Shown here one piece after another: positions 8,211-15,801 of a DNA stretch of 64,000 nt. The first letter of the stretch is position 1, and each line of letters begins with the position of its first letter. The translations under genes were made by a program, and so were the position numbers. The notes under the pieces were generated by a model. It saw only the letters and a program-made list of their open reading frames with translations. It had not been told where the DNA came from and did not search any database. Origin of the DNA: Halorussus halophilus (GTDB taxonomy: Archaea; Halobacteriota; Halobacteria; Halobacteriales; Haladaptataceae); assembly GCF_008831545.1 (NCBI RefSeq), contig NZ_CP044523.1:3534001-3598000 (forward strand), read 5' to 3'.

Positions 8211-8645
8211 TCAAGCCCACTTCGCGCCCGGGCATCCGTCGGGGATGACGGCACTGGCGACGACGCTACTGCCGAGGAGGACCTGCACCTCTACGAAGAC
8301 GATTTCGTCGTCGTACGGTTCCGTGACGGTTCCCACCAGCGGTCCGAGACTCGCCCGCGACCGTTGTCCGCTGACGGAATCGACGTAGTGGACGACGAGC
8401 GCGTACTGATGGTCTCCGGGGACGAAGACGCGCACGAAGTCGCAGGCGAAGGTCACGTTCGCGAACGTCGTGTTGACGACCGAGACGGTCGAGTTTTCGG
8501 GTGTCGTCGTCTGTGTCGTCGTATTAGCTCCGGCGCCGTTCTCGGTCTCATTCGACGTGATGCTGCCGATTCCGACCCCGAACGCGGCGCTCCCGACGAC
8601 GACCAGCGAGAGCACGAGCGCGACCAGCGAGACGGAGTCGGTCAC
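8211..8645 (-). CDS. Small secreted or membrane-anchored haloarchaeal protein
   Basis: 144 residues. One N-terminal hydrophobic segment (VSLVALVLSLVVVGSAAFGVGIGS) is followed by an Asn/Thr-rich linker (NTTTQTTTPENSTVSVVN) and an extracellular beta domain with two cysteines (FACDFVRV, PDGCPGAKW) that could form a disulfide. I do not recognise the family. It is on the same strand as the NosD-like gene, 61 bases upstream of it, so cotranscription is possible. Confidence 0.75.
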   Translation of the reverse strand: MTDSVSLVALVLSLVVVGSAAFGVGIGSITSNETENGAGANTTTQTTTPENSTVSVVNTTFANVTFACDFVRVFVPGDHQYALVVHYVDSVSGQRSRASLGPLVGTVTEPYDDEIVFVEVQVLLGSSVVASAVIPDGCPGAKWA

Positions 8646-8675
8646 GGGCGACCCACGACGCCCGTTCGGTTACGT

Positions 8676-8822
8676 CTATTCGCCGCGGAGTGAGGTGTCG
8701 GCGCGCTGGGAATTGCCGTCCGGTGAAATCTCGCAGGTCTCGAAGAACGCCGCCAGCGTCGTCTGCTCCGGACAATCGGTGAGCGAGGCGTGGCGTGGTC
8801 GCAGGTCCGTCCCCTCGGTCAC
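8676..8822 (-). CDS. Possible 48-residue protein with GTG start
   Basis: This frame reads from GTG at 8822 to TAG at 8676-8678. Its codons look haloarchaeal (GAC, CGC, GCC, CTC, TTC, GAG, ACC preferred). The translation contains [20 protein letters not shown], an amphipathic segment with two cysteines, between hydrophilic ends. It fills an otherwise empty 326-base gap. It is on the same strand as the 144-residue membrane protein, ending 30 bases before that gene's start. No family recognised. The absence of an ATG and the short length keep confidence moderate. Confidence 0.45.
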   Translation of the reverse strand: MTEGTDLRPRHASLTDCPEQTTLAAFFETCEISPDGNSQRADTSLRGE

Positions 8823-8940
8823 GACGACGACGCCTGCTGGCTCTGTCTAGGTGTACGCCGCGCGCTACCAAGGATTTTCGGGGAAACAGGGCGGTTCGAC
8901 TTGCTCCTCCACTCGTTGACACCCGAACCGACTCGGTAAG

Positions 8941-8948
8941 GTTTAAAC
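8941..8948 (+). promoter_or_regulatory. TATA box of the L40e gene
   Basis: GTTTAAAC lies 24-31 bases before the ATG at 8972. This is the spacing that makes the start codon the first transcribed codon in haloarchaea. Confidence 0.6.
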
Positions 8949-8971
8949 GCGACGACGGCCAACCGACCGGT

Positions 8972-9121
8972 ATGGCCAGCTTTGAGGAAGCAGAAGCGCG
9001 AACGCTCGAAAAGATGATCTGCATGCGATGTAACGCTCGCAACCCGAAGAACGCCGACAACTGCCGCAAGTGCGGCTACAGCAAGCTTCGCCCGAAGAGC
9101 AAGGAACCGCGCAACGCCTAA
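8972..9121 (+). CDS. rpl40e: 50S ribosomal protein L40e
   Basis: 49 residues ([20 protein letters not shown] onward). Four cysteines in a C-x2-C ... C-x2-C pattern (CMRC, CRKC) form the zinc ribbon of L40e, followed by the basic tail [14 protein letters not shown]. The size matches archaeal L40e, which lacks the ubiquitin fusion of eukaryotes. The ATG at 8972 is chosen because the family begins there and the TATA box spacing fits. It is a structural protein of the large subunit and is monocistronic here. Confidence 0.96.
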   Translation: MASFEEAEARTLEKMICMRCNARNPKNADNCRKCGYSKLRPKSKEPRNA

Positions 9122-9155
9122 GCGACCTCGCTTTTCAGATTCTCCTCCTCGATAG

Positions 9156-9698
9156 CTACTGCGCTGTGCTCTCCCACTCGTCTTCGAGGACGGCGTAGAA
9201 CTCCACGTCAACGTACTCACCGTCTACGAACTCCGCCTCCTCGTGGGTCGCTTCGTGGCGGAACCCGAGCTTTTCCCAGATTCGCGCGGACCCGACGTTT
9301 CCCTCGAAGACGCGCGCCACGACGCGATGGTATCGACGTTCGCGGAACGCGAACTCCGTGAGGAGGCGACTGGCCTCGGTGCCGTAGCCCTCGCCCCAGA
9401 ACTCCTCGGCGAGGAAGACACCGATTTCGACGGCGACGCCGTTCGAGTCTTTCGGTTCGAGCCCCATCGAGCCTATGGCCTCGCCGTCTCGGCAGACGAG
9501 GAGTTCCACGCCGTCGCCATCTCCAGACGCTTTCTCTTCGAACCACTCGCGTTCTTGCTCGCCATTGATTGGCGACCGATTTCCTATCGTCCGCCGAACG
9601 TTCGGGTCGTTGATGGTTTTTTGCAAGAAGTCGAGGTCTTCTGCTTCGATAGTCCGGAGTTCGATGGTGTCGCTTTCGAGAAAGACGGGACCGGGCAT
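9156..9698 (-). CDS. GNAT-family N-acetyltransferase (RimJ/RimL-like)
   Basis: 180 residues starting MPGPVFLESDTIELRTIE. The GNAT core is visible: AVEIGVFLAEEFWGEGYGTEAS is motif A (acetyl-CoA pyrophosphate loop), then YHRVVARVFEGNVGSARIWEKLGFRHEAT, the typical RimJ/RimL tail. A frame that stays open far upstream overlaps the cupin gene antisense and is not part of the protein. The substrate is unknown; ribosomal-protein N-termini or small amines are usual for the family. Confidence 0.9.
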   Translation of the reverse strand: MPGPVFLESDTIELRTIEAEDLDFLQKTINDPNVRRTIGNRSPINGEQEREWFEEKASGDGDGVELLVCRDGEAIGSMGLEPKDSNGVAVEIGVFLAEEFWGEGYGTEASRLLTEFAFRERRYHRVVARVFEGNVGSARIWEKLGFRHEATHEEAEFVDGEYVDVEFYAVLEDEWESTAQ

Positions 9699-9809
9699 AC
9701 CGCTCGCTACTCGAACCGACTCGAAAAGCGTTCGTGAGCAGTGGTAGCACTGCTCGCATACTACGAGGGTCAGCCGTAGCTTCTTACGCCAGTACGCCGA
9801 ACGACTACT

Positions 9810-10316
9810 ATGGATGCTGACAAAAAAGGCTCGCGCGTCGTCTCCGAGGACGACTGCGAGTGGCGGACCACCGAACGCGGCGACCACGAGTTCCACCGGG
9901 CGCAACTCGGTGCGGCCGCTGGCGGCGAACAGTTGGGCTGTAGCCTCTACGAGGTACCACCCGGCAAGGAGATGTGGCCATACCACTTCCACACCGGAAA
10001 CGAGGAGGCTGTCTACGTTCTCGCGGGCGAGGGCGTCCTGCGGACGCCCGACGGAGAAGAGACCATCGAGGCTGGCGACTACGCCGCCTTCGCGGCCAGC
10101 GAAGAGGGTGCCCACGCGATTCGCAACGACGGCGAGGAGACGCTTCGCCTGCTGATGATTTCGACCATGAACGACCCCGACGTGGCAAAGTACCCCGACT
10201 CGGGCAAGCTTGGCGTCTTCGCGGGGACACCGCCCGGCGGCGATTCGAGCGAACGCGTCGCCTGGGGCTACTTCGACGAAGACAGCGACGTTGACTACTG
10301 GAAAGACGAGGAATAG
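9810..10316 (+). CDS. Cupin-domain protein
   Basis: 168 residues. A single cupin barrel: PPGKEMWPYHFHTGNEEAVYVLAGEG carries the His-x-His and Glu metal ligands, GDYAAFAASEEGAHAIRND is the second motif, and TLRLLMISTMNDPD closes the barrel. The C-terminal SSERVAWGYFDED block is seen in cupins of sugar- or quercetinase-like families, but catalytic activity cannot be assigned. It is divergent from the GNAT gene, with a 111-base intergenic gap. Confidence 0.9.
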   Translation: MDADKKGSRVVSEDDCEWRTTERGDHEFHRAQLGAAAGGEQLGCSLYEVPPGKEMWPYHFHTGNEEAVYVLAGEGVLRTPDGEETIEAGDYAAFAASEEGAHAIRNDGEETLRLLMISTMNDPDVAKYPDSGKLGVFAGTPPGGDSSERVAWGYFDEDSDVDYWKDEE

Positions 10317-10416
10317 GGACGGGGTGAGGAATAGTGAGGTGGAAAAGTAGTATCGACTCGAATACAAAAACCCGGTTCAGCGAGCCTTTAACTGCTGTCG
10401 TGACAGAGTTCCAACT

Positions 10417-10629
10417 ATGGACTTCGACCCGAACATGAGCGAAACGTCTCGAATCGTCCGCGGCGTCGCCGGAATCTGGCTGTTCGCTGCGGCGTTCAGC
10501 GCGTATCGGGCCCGCAGGCGTACGGTCGCGCTCACCGCCGCAATCGCGGGGAGCGGCCTGCTGTTCAACGCGTGGACCAAGTTCTGTGGCTGTAACGCGG
10601 CACTCGGCATCGACAACTCCGGGGAGTAA
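10417..10629 (+). CDS. DUF2892/YgaP-like small inner-membrane protein
   Basis: 70 residues. MSETSRIVRGVAGIWLFAAA resembles the DUF2892 N-terminus, followed by a second hydrophobic helix ALTAAIAGSGLLFNAWTKFC and a CGCN motif. DUF2892 proteins are small two-helix membrane proteins often linked with rhodanese/sulfur genes. Here it converges without gap on a metallo-beta-lactamase-fold hydrolase (10629/10630). Confidence 0.8.
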   Translation: MDFDPNMSETSRIVRGVAGIWLFAAAFSAYRARRRTVALTAAIAGSGLLFNAWTKFCGCNAALGIDNSGE

Positions 10630-11247
10630 TCATCCGTCAGGATACTTCGGTTCCCGCCGCTCGGCGCGTTCTAAGGCACGCTTGACGACTTCCTGCACGT
10701 TCCCGTGGAAGGGGTCGCCGTGTCCGGCGTACATGTGTTCGACCGTCGGCGACAGGCGCTCCAGAATCTCTCGAATGCTCTCTATCTCGCGCTCGCGGGA
10801 CTGACCCTGCATATCGGTCCGGCCGAAACTCCCGTCGTCGAACGCGCCGTCGTTGTGGACCACTACGTCGCCGCTGAAGATGGTCGTCTCGCTCAGGAAC
10901 GCGAGATGGTCGTCGGCGTGTCCCGGCGAGTAGACGGCTTCGAACGTCTCGTCACCGATTTCGAGCGTGTCCCCGTCTTCGAGCGCGTGGGTTCGGCGCG
11001 AGTGGTCGTCGTACGCGTAGCAGTCGCAGTCGAAGGCGTCGAGGACGGAGTCGAGTTCCGCGACGTGGTCACCGTGCTGGTGGGTCAGAACGACCGCGTC
11101 GAGACTCTCGTCTTCGAGGTGGTCCTCGATTTCCCCGACGACGCCCGACATGGCTCCGGCATCGACCAGCACGTTCCGTGCTCCCGTGGACAGATAGGCG
11201 TTGCAGGTGAACGTCTCCGCGTCGGCGGTGACGTTGTAGACGGACAT
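10630..11247 (-). CDS. Metallo-beta-lactamase-fold hydrolase
   Basis: 205 residues from MSVYNVTADAETF. The zinc signature HQHGDHV (THQHGDHVAELDSVL) is present, with a later His in SPGHADDHLAFLS, an Asp in FSGDVVVHND, and a terminal His in MYAGHGDPFHG. The fold is that of glyoxalase II-like hydrolases acting on thioesters. The gene converges on the DUF2892-like gene; rhodanese/sulfur persulfide pairs of this kind are known but the substrate here is not determined. Confidence 0.9.
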   Translation of the reverse strand: MSVYNVTADAETFTCNAYLSTGARNVLVDAGAMSGVVGEIEDHLEDESLDAVVLTHQHGDHVAELDSVLDAFDCDCYAYDDHSRRTHALEDGDTLEIGDETFEAVYSPGHADDHLAFLSETTIFSGDVVVHNDGAFDDGSFGRTDMQGQSREREIESIREILERLSPTVEHMYAGHGDPFHGNVQEVVKRALERAERREPKYPDG

Positions 11248-11330
11248 GGCGAGATGTTTTATCTCACCCCTCAAAGTACTGATGGACGGCGCGGGACTTT
11301 AGTGGCTAAAGGGCATAGTAATTAATGACC

Positions 11331-11510
11331 ATGGGATTTGGGAGCTACGATGAGTCCGAACAGGACAACAACGACTACGACGCCGACCTCGACGACGAGA
11401 ACGGTGTAAACACAGAAGAGAACTCCCACGAAGGCAAAGTCGACTTCGAAATTGGGGCGTCGAACGACGAACTCCTCGACCGCCTCCAGGACATCAAGGA
11501 CAACAACTGA
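11331..11510 (+). CDS. DUF5786 family protein
   Basis: 59 residues starting MGFGSYDESEQ, the typical N-terminus of this small haloarchaeal family. An in-frame ATG six bases earlier (11325) is possible. The body is very acidic (NDYDADLDDENGVNTEEN) and ends with FEIGASNDELLDRLQDIKD, the conserved part. Function unknown. It is followed after three bases by the DUF99 gene and so is probably cotranscribed. Confidence 0.9.
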   Translation: MGFGSYDESEQDNNDYDADLDDENGVNTEENSHEGKVDFEIGASNDELLDRLQDIKDNN

Positions 11511-11513
11511 CAC

Positions 11514-12077
11514 GTGAAGTCCGGCGTCCGTGCGCTCGGTGTCGCCGAGTCGTATCGCGGCGACGATAGTACCCTCGCCGGTGCCGTCGTCCGAGCGAGT
11601 CGTGTCGTTGACGGACTCGCCTACGAGACGTGTACCGTCGGGGGTACCGACGCAACCGACGCCATCGTCCAGCTTTTTCACGCGCTGAATCGTGAAGACG
11701 TTCGCTACCTCCTACTGGCGGGTATCGCGCTCTCGTGGTACAACGTCGTGGACTTGCGCCGACTCCACGAGGAACTCGGCCACCCCGTTATCTCGGTGAC
11801 GTTCGAGGAGAGTCCGGGTCTCGACGCCGCTCTCGAAGCCGAGTTCGAAGGCGAGGACCTCGAAACGCGCCGCGAGACGCTTCACGCCCAACCGCCCCGT
11901 GAGCGACTGGTAGTCAACGACCAGACCGTCTTCGTCCGCGCAGTCGGCATCGAAGACTCCGAGGCCCGCGACGTGGTTCGCGGGTTCACGCCGGAAGGCG
12001 GTCGTCCGGAACCGCTGCGCGTCGCCCGCTTCGCCGCGAGAGCGGGCGACGAGTTGCGGCGAAATACGAAGCAGTAG
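11514..12077 (+). CDS. DUF99 family protein (endonuclease V-like fold)
   Basis: 187 residues from a GTG start. KSGVRALGVAESYRGDDSTLAGAVVRASRVVDG matches the DUF99 entry strand with its Asp, followed by GTDATDAIVQLF and YLLLAGIALSWYNVVDLRRL. The C-terminal region has RRETLHAQPP and PEPLRVARFAA. DUF99 is related to the endonuclease V fold, but its catalytic role is not established. It starts three bases after the DUF5786 stop and converges with zero gap on the next small gene (12077/12078). Confidence 0.9.
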   Translation: MKSGVRALGVAESYRGDDSTLAGAVVRASRVVDGLAYETCTVGGTDATDAIVQLFHALNREDVRYLLLAGIALSWYNVVDLRRLHEELGHPVISVTFEESPGLDAALEAEFEGEDLETRRETLHAQPPRERLVVNDQTVFVRAVGIEDSEARDVVRGFTPEGGRPEPLRVARFAARAGDELRRNTKQ

Positions 12078-12269
12078 TCACGCTCCCGCCGCCTTCGCTC
12101 GCTCGCGCTCCAGTCGCTTTCGCTCGCTCGCGTTCTTTCGGTACACGTCGTAAACGACTGCCCCGGTAATCGCCATCCCTGCGCCGACGACCAACACGTC
12201 GCTGGTTCGGAACCCCTCGCTTCTTTCGCGGTCGTTCTCCTCGTCGGAGCGTCGGTTCGTAGAGATCAT
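12078..12269 (-). CDS. Small single-span membrane protein
   Basis: 63 residues from ATG at 12269 (MISTNRRSDEEN). A hydrophilic N-terminus leads to one hydrophobic segment (SDVLVVGAGMAITGAVVYDVY) and a basic/acidic amphipathic tail (RKNASERKRLERERAK). A type of short anchored protein common in haloarchaea; function unknown. Confidence 0.65.
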   Translation of the reverse strand: MISTNRRSDEENDRERSEGFRTSDVLVVGAGMAITGAVVYDVYRKNASERKRLERERAKAAGA

Positions 12270-12393
12270 CCTATCGCGGACAGACCACCACCGCGTCGGG
12301 CAAAGTAATTTCGACTGGCGACACGCTCGGCTTCCGCTCCTGCGATTCGGCGCATGCAACAACTGTTAGTAGGCCCCCGCCGTGGTCCCGCGC

Positions 12394-12981
12394 ATGGAGA
12401 ACATGGACGGTTTGGCGGTGACGGAGTGTACCCGCTGTCCCGACCTCGTGGAGTGCCGGAGCCGAATCGTCAACGGCACCGGCCCGGAAGACGCGGACGT
12501 GTTGTTCGTTGGCGAGGGCCCCGGCGAACAGGAGGACCAGCAGGGCGAACCGTTCGTCGGCCGAAGCGGGTCGATTCTGGACGAGAAACTTCGGAACCGC
12601 GGCCTCTCGCGTGCGGACGTTCGTATTACGAACTGCGTACGCTGTCGCCCGCCGGAGAACCGCGACCCGACGAAGGAGGAACTCGAAAACTGTCGCGGCT
12701 ATTTAGAGCGAGAAATCGAACTAGTGGACCCCGAAGTCATCATTACGCTCGGTAAGGTCCCGAGTCAGCATCTCCTCGACCGCGACGTAGCGGTGACGAA
12801 GGAAGCGGGCCAGATAGAGCGTGTGGAACTCGGCGGTGCGTCCCGGAGCGTCCTCATCTGCGTCCACCCGGCGGCCACGCTGTACGACCGAAGTCAAGAG
12901 GAGACGCTCGACGCCGCACTCGACAAGGCCGCGACGATGGCCGGTGGGTCGAGCGGTCAGTCGCAACTCGGCGACTTCTAA
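12394..12981 (+). CDS. Family 4 uracil-DNA glycosylase
   Basis: 195 residues from MENMDGLAVTECTRC. Four Fe-S cysteines are visible: CTRC near the N-terminus, then NCVRCRPPENRDPTKEELENC. The catalytic and uracil-binding segment GEGPGEQEDQQGEPFVG is close to the family GEAPG motif, and ICVHPAATLYD carries the second conserved His. The enzyme excises uracil from DNA and begins base-excision repair. Size is normal for type-4 UDG. Confidence 0.95.
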   Translation: MENMDGLAVTECTRCPDLVECRSRIVNGTGPEDADVLFVGEGPGEQEDQQGEPFVGRSGSILDEKLRNRGLSRADVRITNCVRCRPPENRDPTKEELENCRGYLEREIELVDPEVIITLGKVPSQHLLDRDVAVTKEAGQIERVELGGASRSVLICVHPAATLYDRSQEETLDAALDKAATMAGGSSGQSQLGDF

Positions 12982-13041
12982 ACCATTTATTCCATATTTA
13001 TAACACTAATAACTAAGGCGTCTGCGTTCTCTTGGCAGTGT

Positions 13042-13266
13042 GTGTCACTCCCAACTCCCGTGTTCGGCACTGCCATCTCTCCGGTCGTCGTCGCCTCGAC
13101 GCTGTTCGTCTCCTTCTCGCTCGCACTGCTCGTCTACCTCGACGCAAAACGGAGACGGGCGAATCGGTACTCGCTCGCGCCGTTGGCGTGGGGCGCGACG
13201 ACGTTCTTCGCCGGTCTCGGCGGCCCGCTGGTCGCGCTCTGCTACGCGATAGTGCAACTGCGCTAG
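13042..13266 (+). CDS. Small two-span membrane protein
   Basis: 74 residues from a GTG at 13042. Two hydrophobic helices (PVVVASTLFVSFSLALLVYL, and TTFFAGLGGPLVALCYAIVQ) flank a basic loop DAKRRRANRYS that should lie in the cytoplasm. Unknown family. It ends just before the hairpin array and converges on the pseudokinase gene. Confidence 0.65.
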   Translation: MSLPTPVFGTAISPVVVASTLFVSFSLALLVYLDAKRRRANRYSLAPLAWGATTFFAGLGGPLVALCYAIVQLR

Positions 13267-13270
13267 AGTG

Positions 13271-13564
13271 GCCGTTCCGATTCGAGATTCCTGCGGAATC
13301 TCGCTACTCGCGGGTCGCGTTGCGAGAGTTCGCAGAACTCTCGCGGCTCTCGCTCGTTTTTTCGAGATTCGGTCGGCAGGGCCGACCGAATCTCGCTTGT
13401 TCCGCGACTTCGTCGGAAGACTCGCTTCGCTGGCCTTCCGAGCCTGCGTTCATTCTGTTCACGCAGACGTCGCTCCATTCCGAGGTTTCGGCGGCGAACG
13501 CCGAAACCTCGCTATCTCCACGGCTTCGCCGTTCCGATTCGAGATTCCTGCGGAATCTCGCTAC
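13271..13564. repeat. Array of hairpins bounded by a 37-base direct repeat, between convergent genes
   Basis: A 37-base sequence occurs at 13271-13307 and again at 13528-13564, identical in both copies. Each copy contains the palindrome CGAGATTCC-TGC-GGAATCTCG shape (13283-13303 and 13540-13560). Between them are more strong hairpins: 13322-13344, 13363-13395 and 13481-13511, plus two weaker ones (13403-13425, 13444-13466). The second copy runs into the stop codon of the minus-strand gene. A bidirectional terminator is plausible; the multiplicity is unusual. Confidence 0.8.
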
Positions 13565-15726
13565 CGCTCCAACGCGGCCCACCGAAACAGGTCGTCGAAC
13601 TTTAGCGCCGACTCGTGGCGGTCTTCGGGGTCGGCCGCCAACCCGGTCATCAACACGTCGTCAACTTCCGAGGGGAGCGCCGGGTTCAGCGCACTCGGCA
13701 ACGTTGGCTCCGCAGTTGGCACGACCCCCGTGAGCAGATGATAGCCGAGCGCGGCGAGTCGGTACACGTCCGTCTGCGGGGTCTGTTCGTCCGGTTGCTC
13801 CGGCGCGGCGTACCCTGCTGGCGACTCAACCACCGAATCGGAGAGGAACCACCCGCCGACGCGGGCGTTCTCGCCGCGGCCGGGAGACGGTAGGAAGACG
13901 CTGGCAGGCGAGAGAGTCCCGTGGACGACTCCCTCGTCGTGGGCGGCGTGGAGCGTCCGCGCGGCGGCCGAGACGGCTTCGACTCGCTGGACTGCGGCCA
14001 CCGGCCAGCAATCGGCCAGCGACCCACCTTCGGCGTAGGGCGTCTCGAACCACGGCCGTGGGTCGGTGCCATACTCTTGAATCGGCAACACGCCGCTCAC
14101 GTCGAGGTCGGCCCAGCGTTCGACTCCCTCGGCAAACTCGGCCGCCGTCTGCTCGTCTGCGCGCTCGGTCAGTTGCGTCTCCGCGACGACGGCCGTGCCG
14201 TCTGCCGTCTGGACGCGCTTGCGATACGTCTCGGTCAGCGGTCCCGTCCCGAGTCGGCCGAGACGGCCCAACTCTACGTCGGGTCGGGCGGCGCGCTGTT
14301 TGCGGCGATAGCCCGCGGCGAGGACGCCGACACCAGCCAGACCCAACACGGCGAGTCCGGGACCAGAGGTGGCGGCCCCGAAGAGCGTCGCGACGGGAGC
14401 GGTGACGAGCGGCGACGGCCTATCGACGGCGTACAGCGTGCCGCTTTCGGTTCCGAAGAAGAGGTCCCCGCCTTCGATTTCGGTCCAGTAGACTCGCTCG
14501 TCGAGTTGGTACGTCCACCGTTCGTTTCCGCTGTTCGCGTCGAGTCCATAGACTGCCTGCTCGCCGAGCGCGTAGACGATGCCGTCTGAGATGCCGCCCC
14601 AGTAGTCGTGGAAGCGCGTGTCCGTCGTCCACTCCCAGCGTTTGGCCCCAGAGTCGGCGTCCACGGCGTAGAGTTGCTCGCCGACACCGGTGTAGACTGT
14701 GCCGTCTTCGACCGTCACCACAGCAGGCGCGTGCCCTCGCTCTTCCTCCGGAACGCTGGTCCCCTTCCACGGGTCGAACGTCCACCGTCTCGCCCCGGTT
14801 CTGGCGTTGAGCGCGAGCAACTTCTGTCCCCAGACGAAGACGGTTCCGTCGGTCACCGCTCCGCGGAACTGGTGGATAGTTAGCGACTCGAACGTCTTTC
14901 GCCATCGTTCGGCCCCCGACCTGGCCTCCAAGGCAACGAGCGCGTTCTGGACCCAGACGTACAGCGCGTCCCCCTGTCGTTCGAGTATGCGTGGCCGGTC
15001 TTGGCCGACTGTCGCGCGCCACTGCTCGCTCCCGTCCGACGTGTTGACGGCGATGACGTTCCGATCACCGCCGGCGTAAAGTACTCCGTTCTCGACGTGT
15101 CGAGCGATCAGCGGCGACCCGTTCTCTCCGCCGTACGGCTGTTTCCACTCCGTTTCGCCGTCGCTCACGTCGAGCGCGTGCAGAATTACCTCCGAGTCGG
15201 GACCTTCTTCGAGCGCGGTGACGAAGACGCGCCCGTCGGCAATCAGTGGATTCCCCGCTCTGTAGTTCTCCTGTTCGAACGTCCACCGCTTCTCGCCGGT
15301 CGTCACGTCGAACGCTTGTACTCGCTGTTGGGTCTGAAGTAACACTGCGCCATCTACGAGTTCTGGAAGTGACGGATACTCCCGAAACTCGTGTCGCCAC
15401 TGAACGGACTTGTCGGCTTTCGAGAGTCCGACTAAGTCGAACCGTGGTCGATTGGCCGTGGCGTCGTCGTTTTCTTCTTGCTCGTGTCGTGGCCGCCGAA
15501 CGATAGTGACGACTGTCCCGTCGGCGACGACTGTCGGATAGATGGTCGTCTCTTCGCCGCCGGAGAACTGCCACTTGACGTGGTGACGACTCTCGATTCC
15601 GGGGAGGGAGAACGCGGGAGAAGCAGGACCGTCTTCGGACCCGGTGGCAGGCCCAACCGAACTCGTGCCACCGACTCCGGCCAAACCACCGAGAAACGAG
15701 CGGCGGTCCAACTCGGGGCGATTCAT
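13561..15726 (-). CDS. Exported PQQ-type beta-propeller fused to a cytoplasmic protein-kinase-like (pseudokinase) domain
   Basis: 721 residues. The N-terminus carries a Tat-type RRSFLGGLAG signal. Residues ~50-440 form a beta propeller with repeated Trp-ended strands (DGSEQWRATV, SGAERWRKTF, TGARRWTFDP, SGAKRWEW, SGNERWTYQL). A single membrane span follows (GPGLAVLGLAGVGVLAAGY, ~455-475), then a kinase-like domain to the end. Its glycine loop LGTGPLTETY and GYAAPEQ (APE) are recognisable. The VAIK lysine is not evident, the HRD motif reads HGTLSP, and the DFG position reads VGGWF. It is therefore probably a pseudokinase coupled to an outside sensor. It is followed by the hairpin array. Confidence 0.9.
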   Translation of the reverse strand: MNRPELDRRSFLGGLAGVGGTSSVGPATGSEDGPASPAFSLPGIESRHHVKWQFSGGEETTIYPTVVADGTVVTIVRRPRHEQEENDDATANRPRFDLVGLSKADKSVQWRHEFREYPSLPELVDGAVLLQTQQRVQAFDVTTGEKRWTFEQENYRAGNPLIADGRVFVTALEEGPDSEVILHALDVSDGETEWKQPYGGENGSPLIARHVENGVLYAGGDRNVIAVNTSDGSEQWRATVGQDRPRILERQGDALYVWVQNALVALEARSGAERWRKTFESLTIHQFRGAVTDGTVFVWGQKLLALNARTGARRWTFDPWKGTSVPEEERGHAPAVVTVEDGTVYTGVGEQLYAVDADSGAKRWEWTTDTRFHDYWGGISDGIVYALGEQAVYGLDANSGNERWTYQLDERVYWTEIEGGDLFFGTESGTLYAVDRPSPLVTAPVATLFGAATSGPGLAVLGLAGVGVLAAGYRRKQRAARPDVELGRLGRLGTGPLTETYRKRVQTADGTAVVAETQLTERADEQTAAEFAEGVERWADLDVSGVLPIQEYGTDPRPWFETPYAEGGSLADCWPVAAVQRVEAVSAAARTLHAAHDEGVVHGTLSPASVFLPSPGRGENARVGGWFLSDSVVESPAGYAAPEQPDEQTPQTDVYRLAALGYHLLTGVVPTAEPTLPSALNPALPSEVDDVLMTGLAADPEDRHESALKFDDLFRWAALER

Positions 15727-15801
15727 TGGGCAAACGTCAGTACTCTGCGCTCTTCAGCGTTCGGGTCCGAGAGAAAAGACAGGGGAAGAGAACGGCGAGA
15801 A

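Noticed and set aside
9699-10367. N-terminal extension of the GNAT gene
   Set aside because: It runs antisense through the cupin gene and has no similarity to GNAT proteins. The ATG at 9698 gives the normal family length.
13271-13564. Hairpin array considered as a CRISPR remnant or integron attachment sites
   Set aside because: Repeat spacing is irregular, interior sequences are themselves palindromic, and no cas or integrase gene is near.
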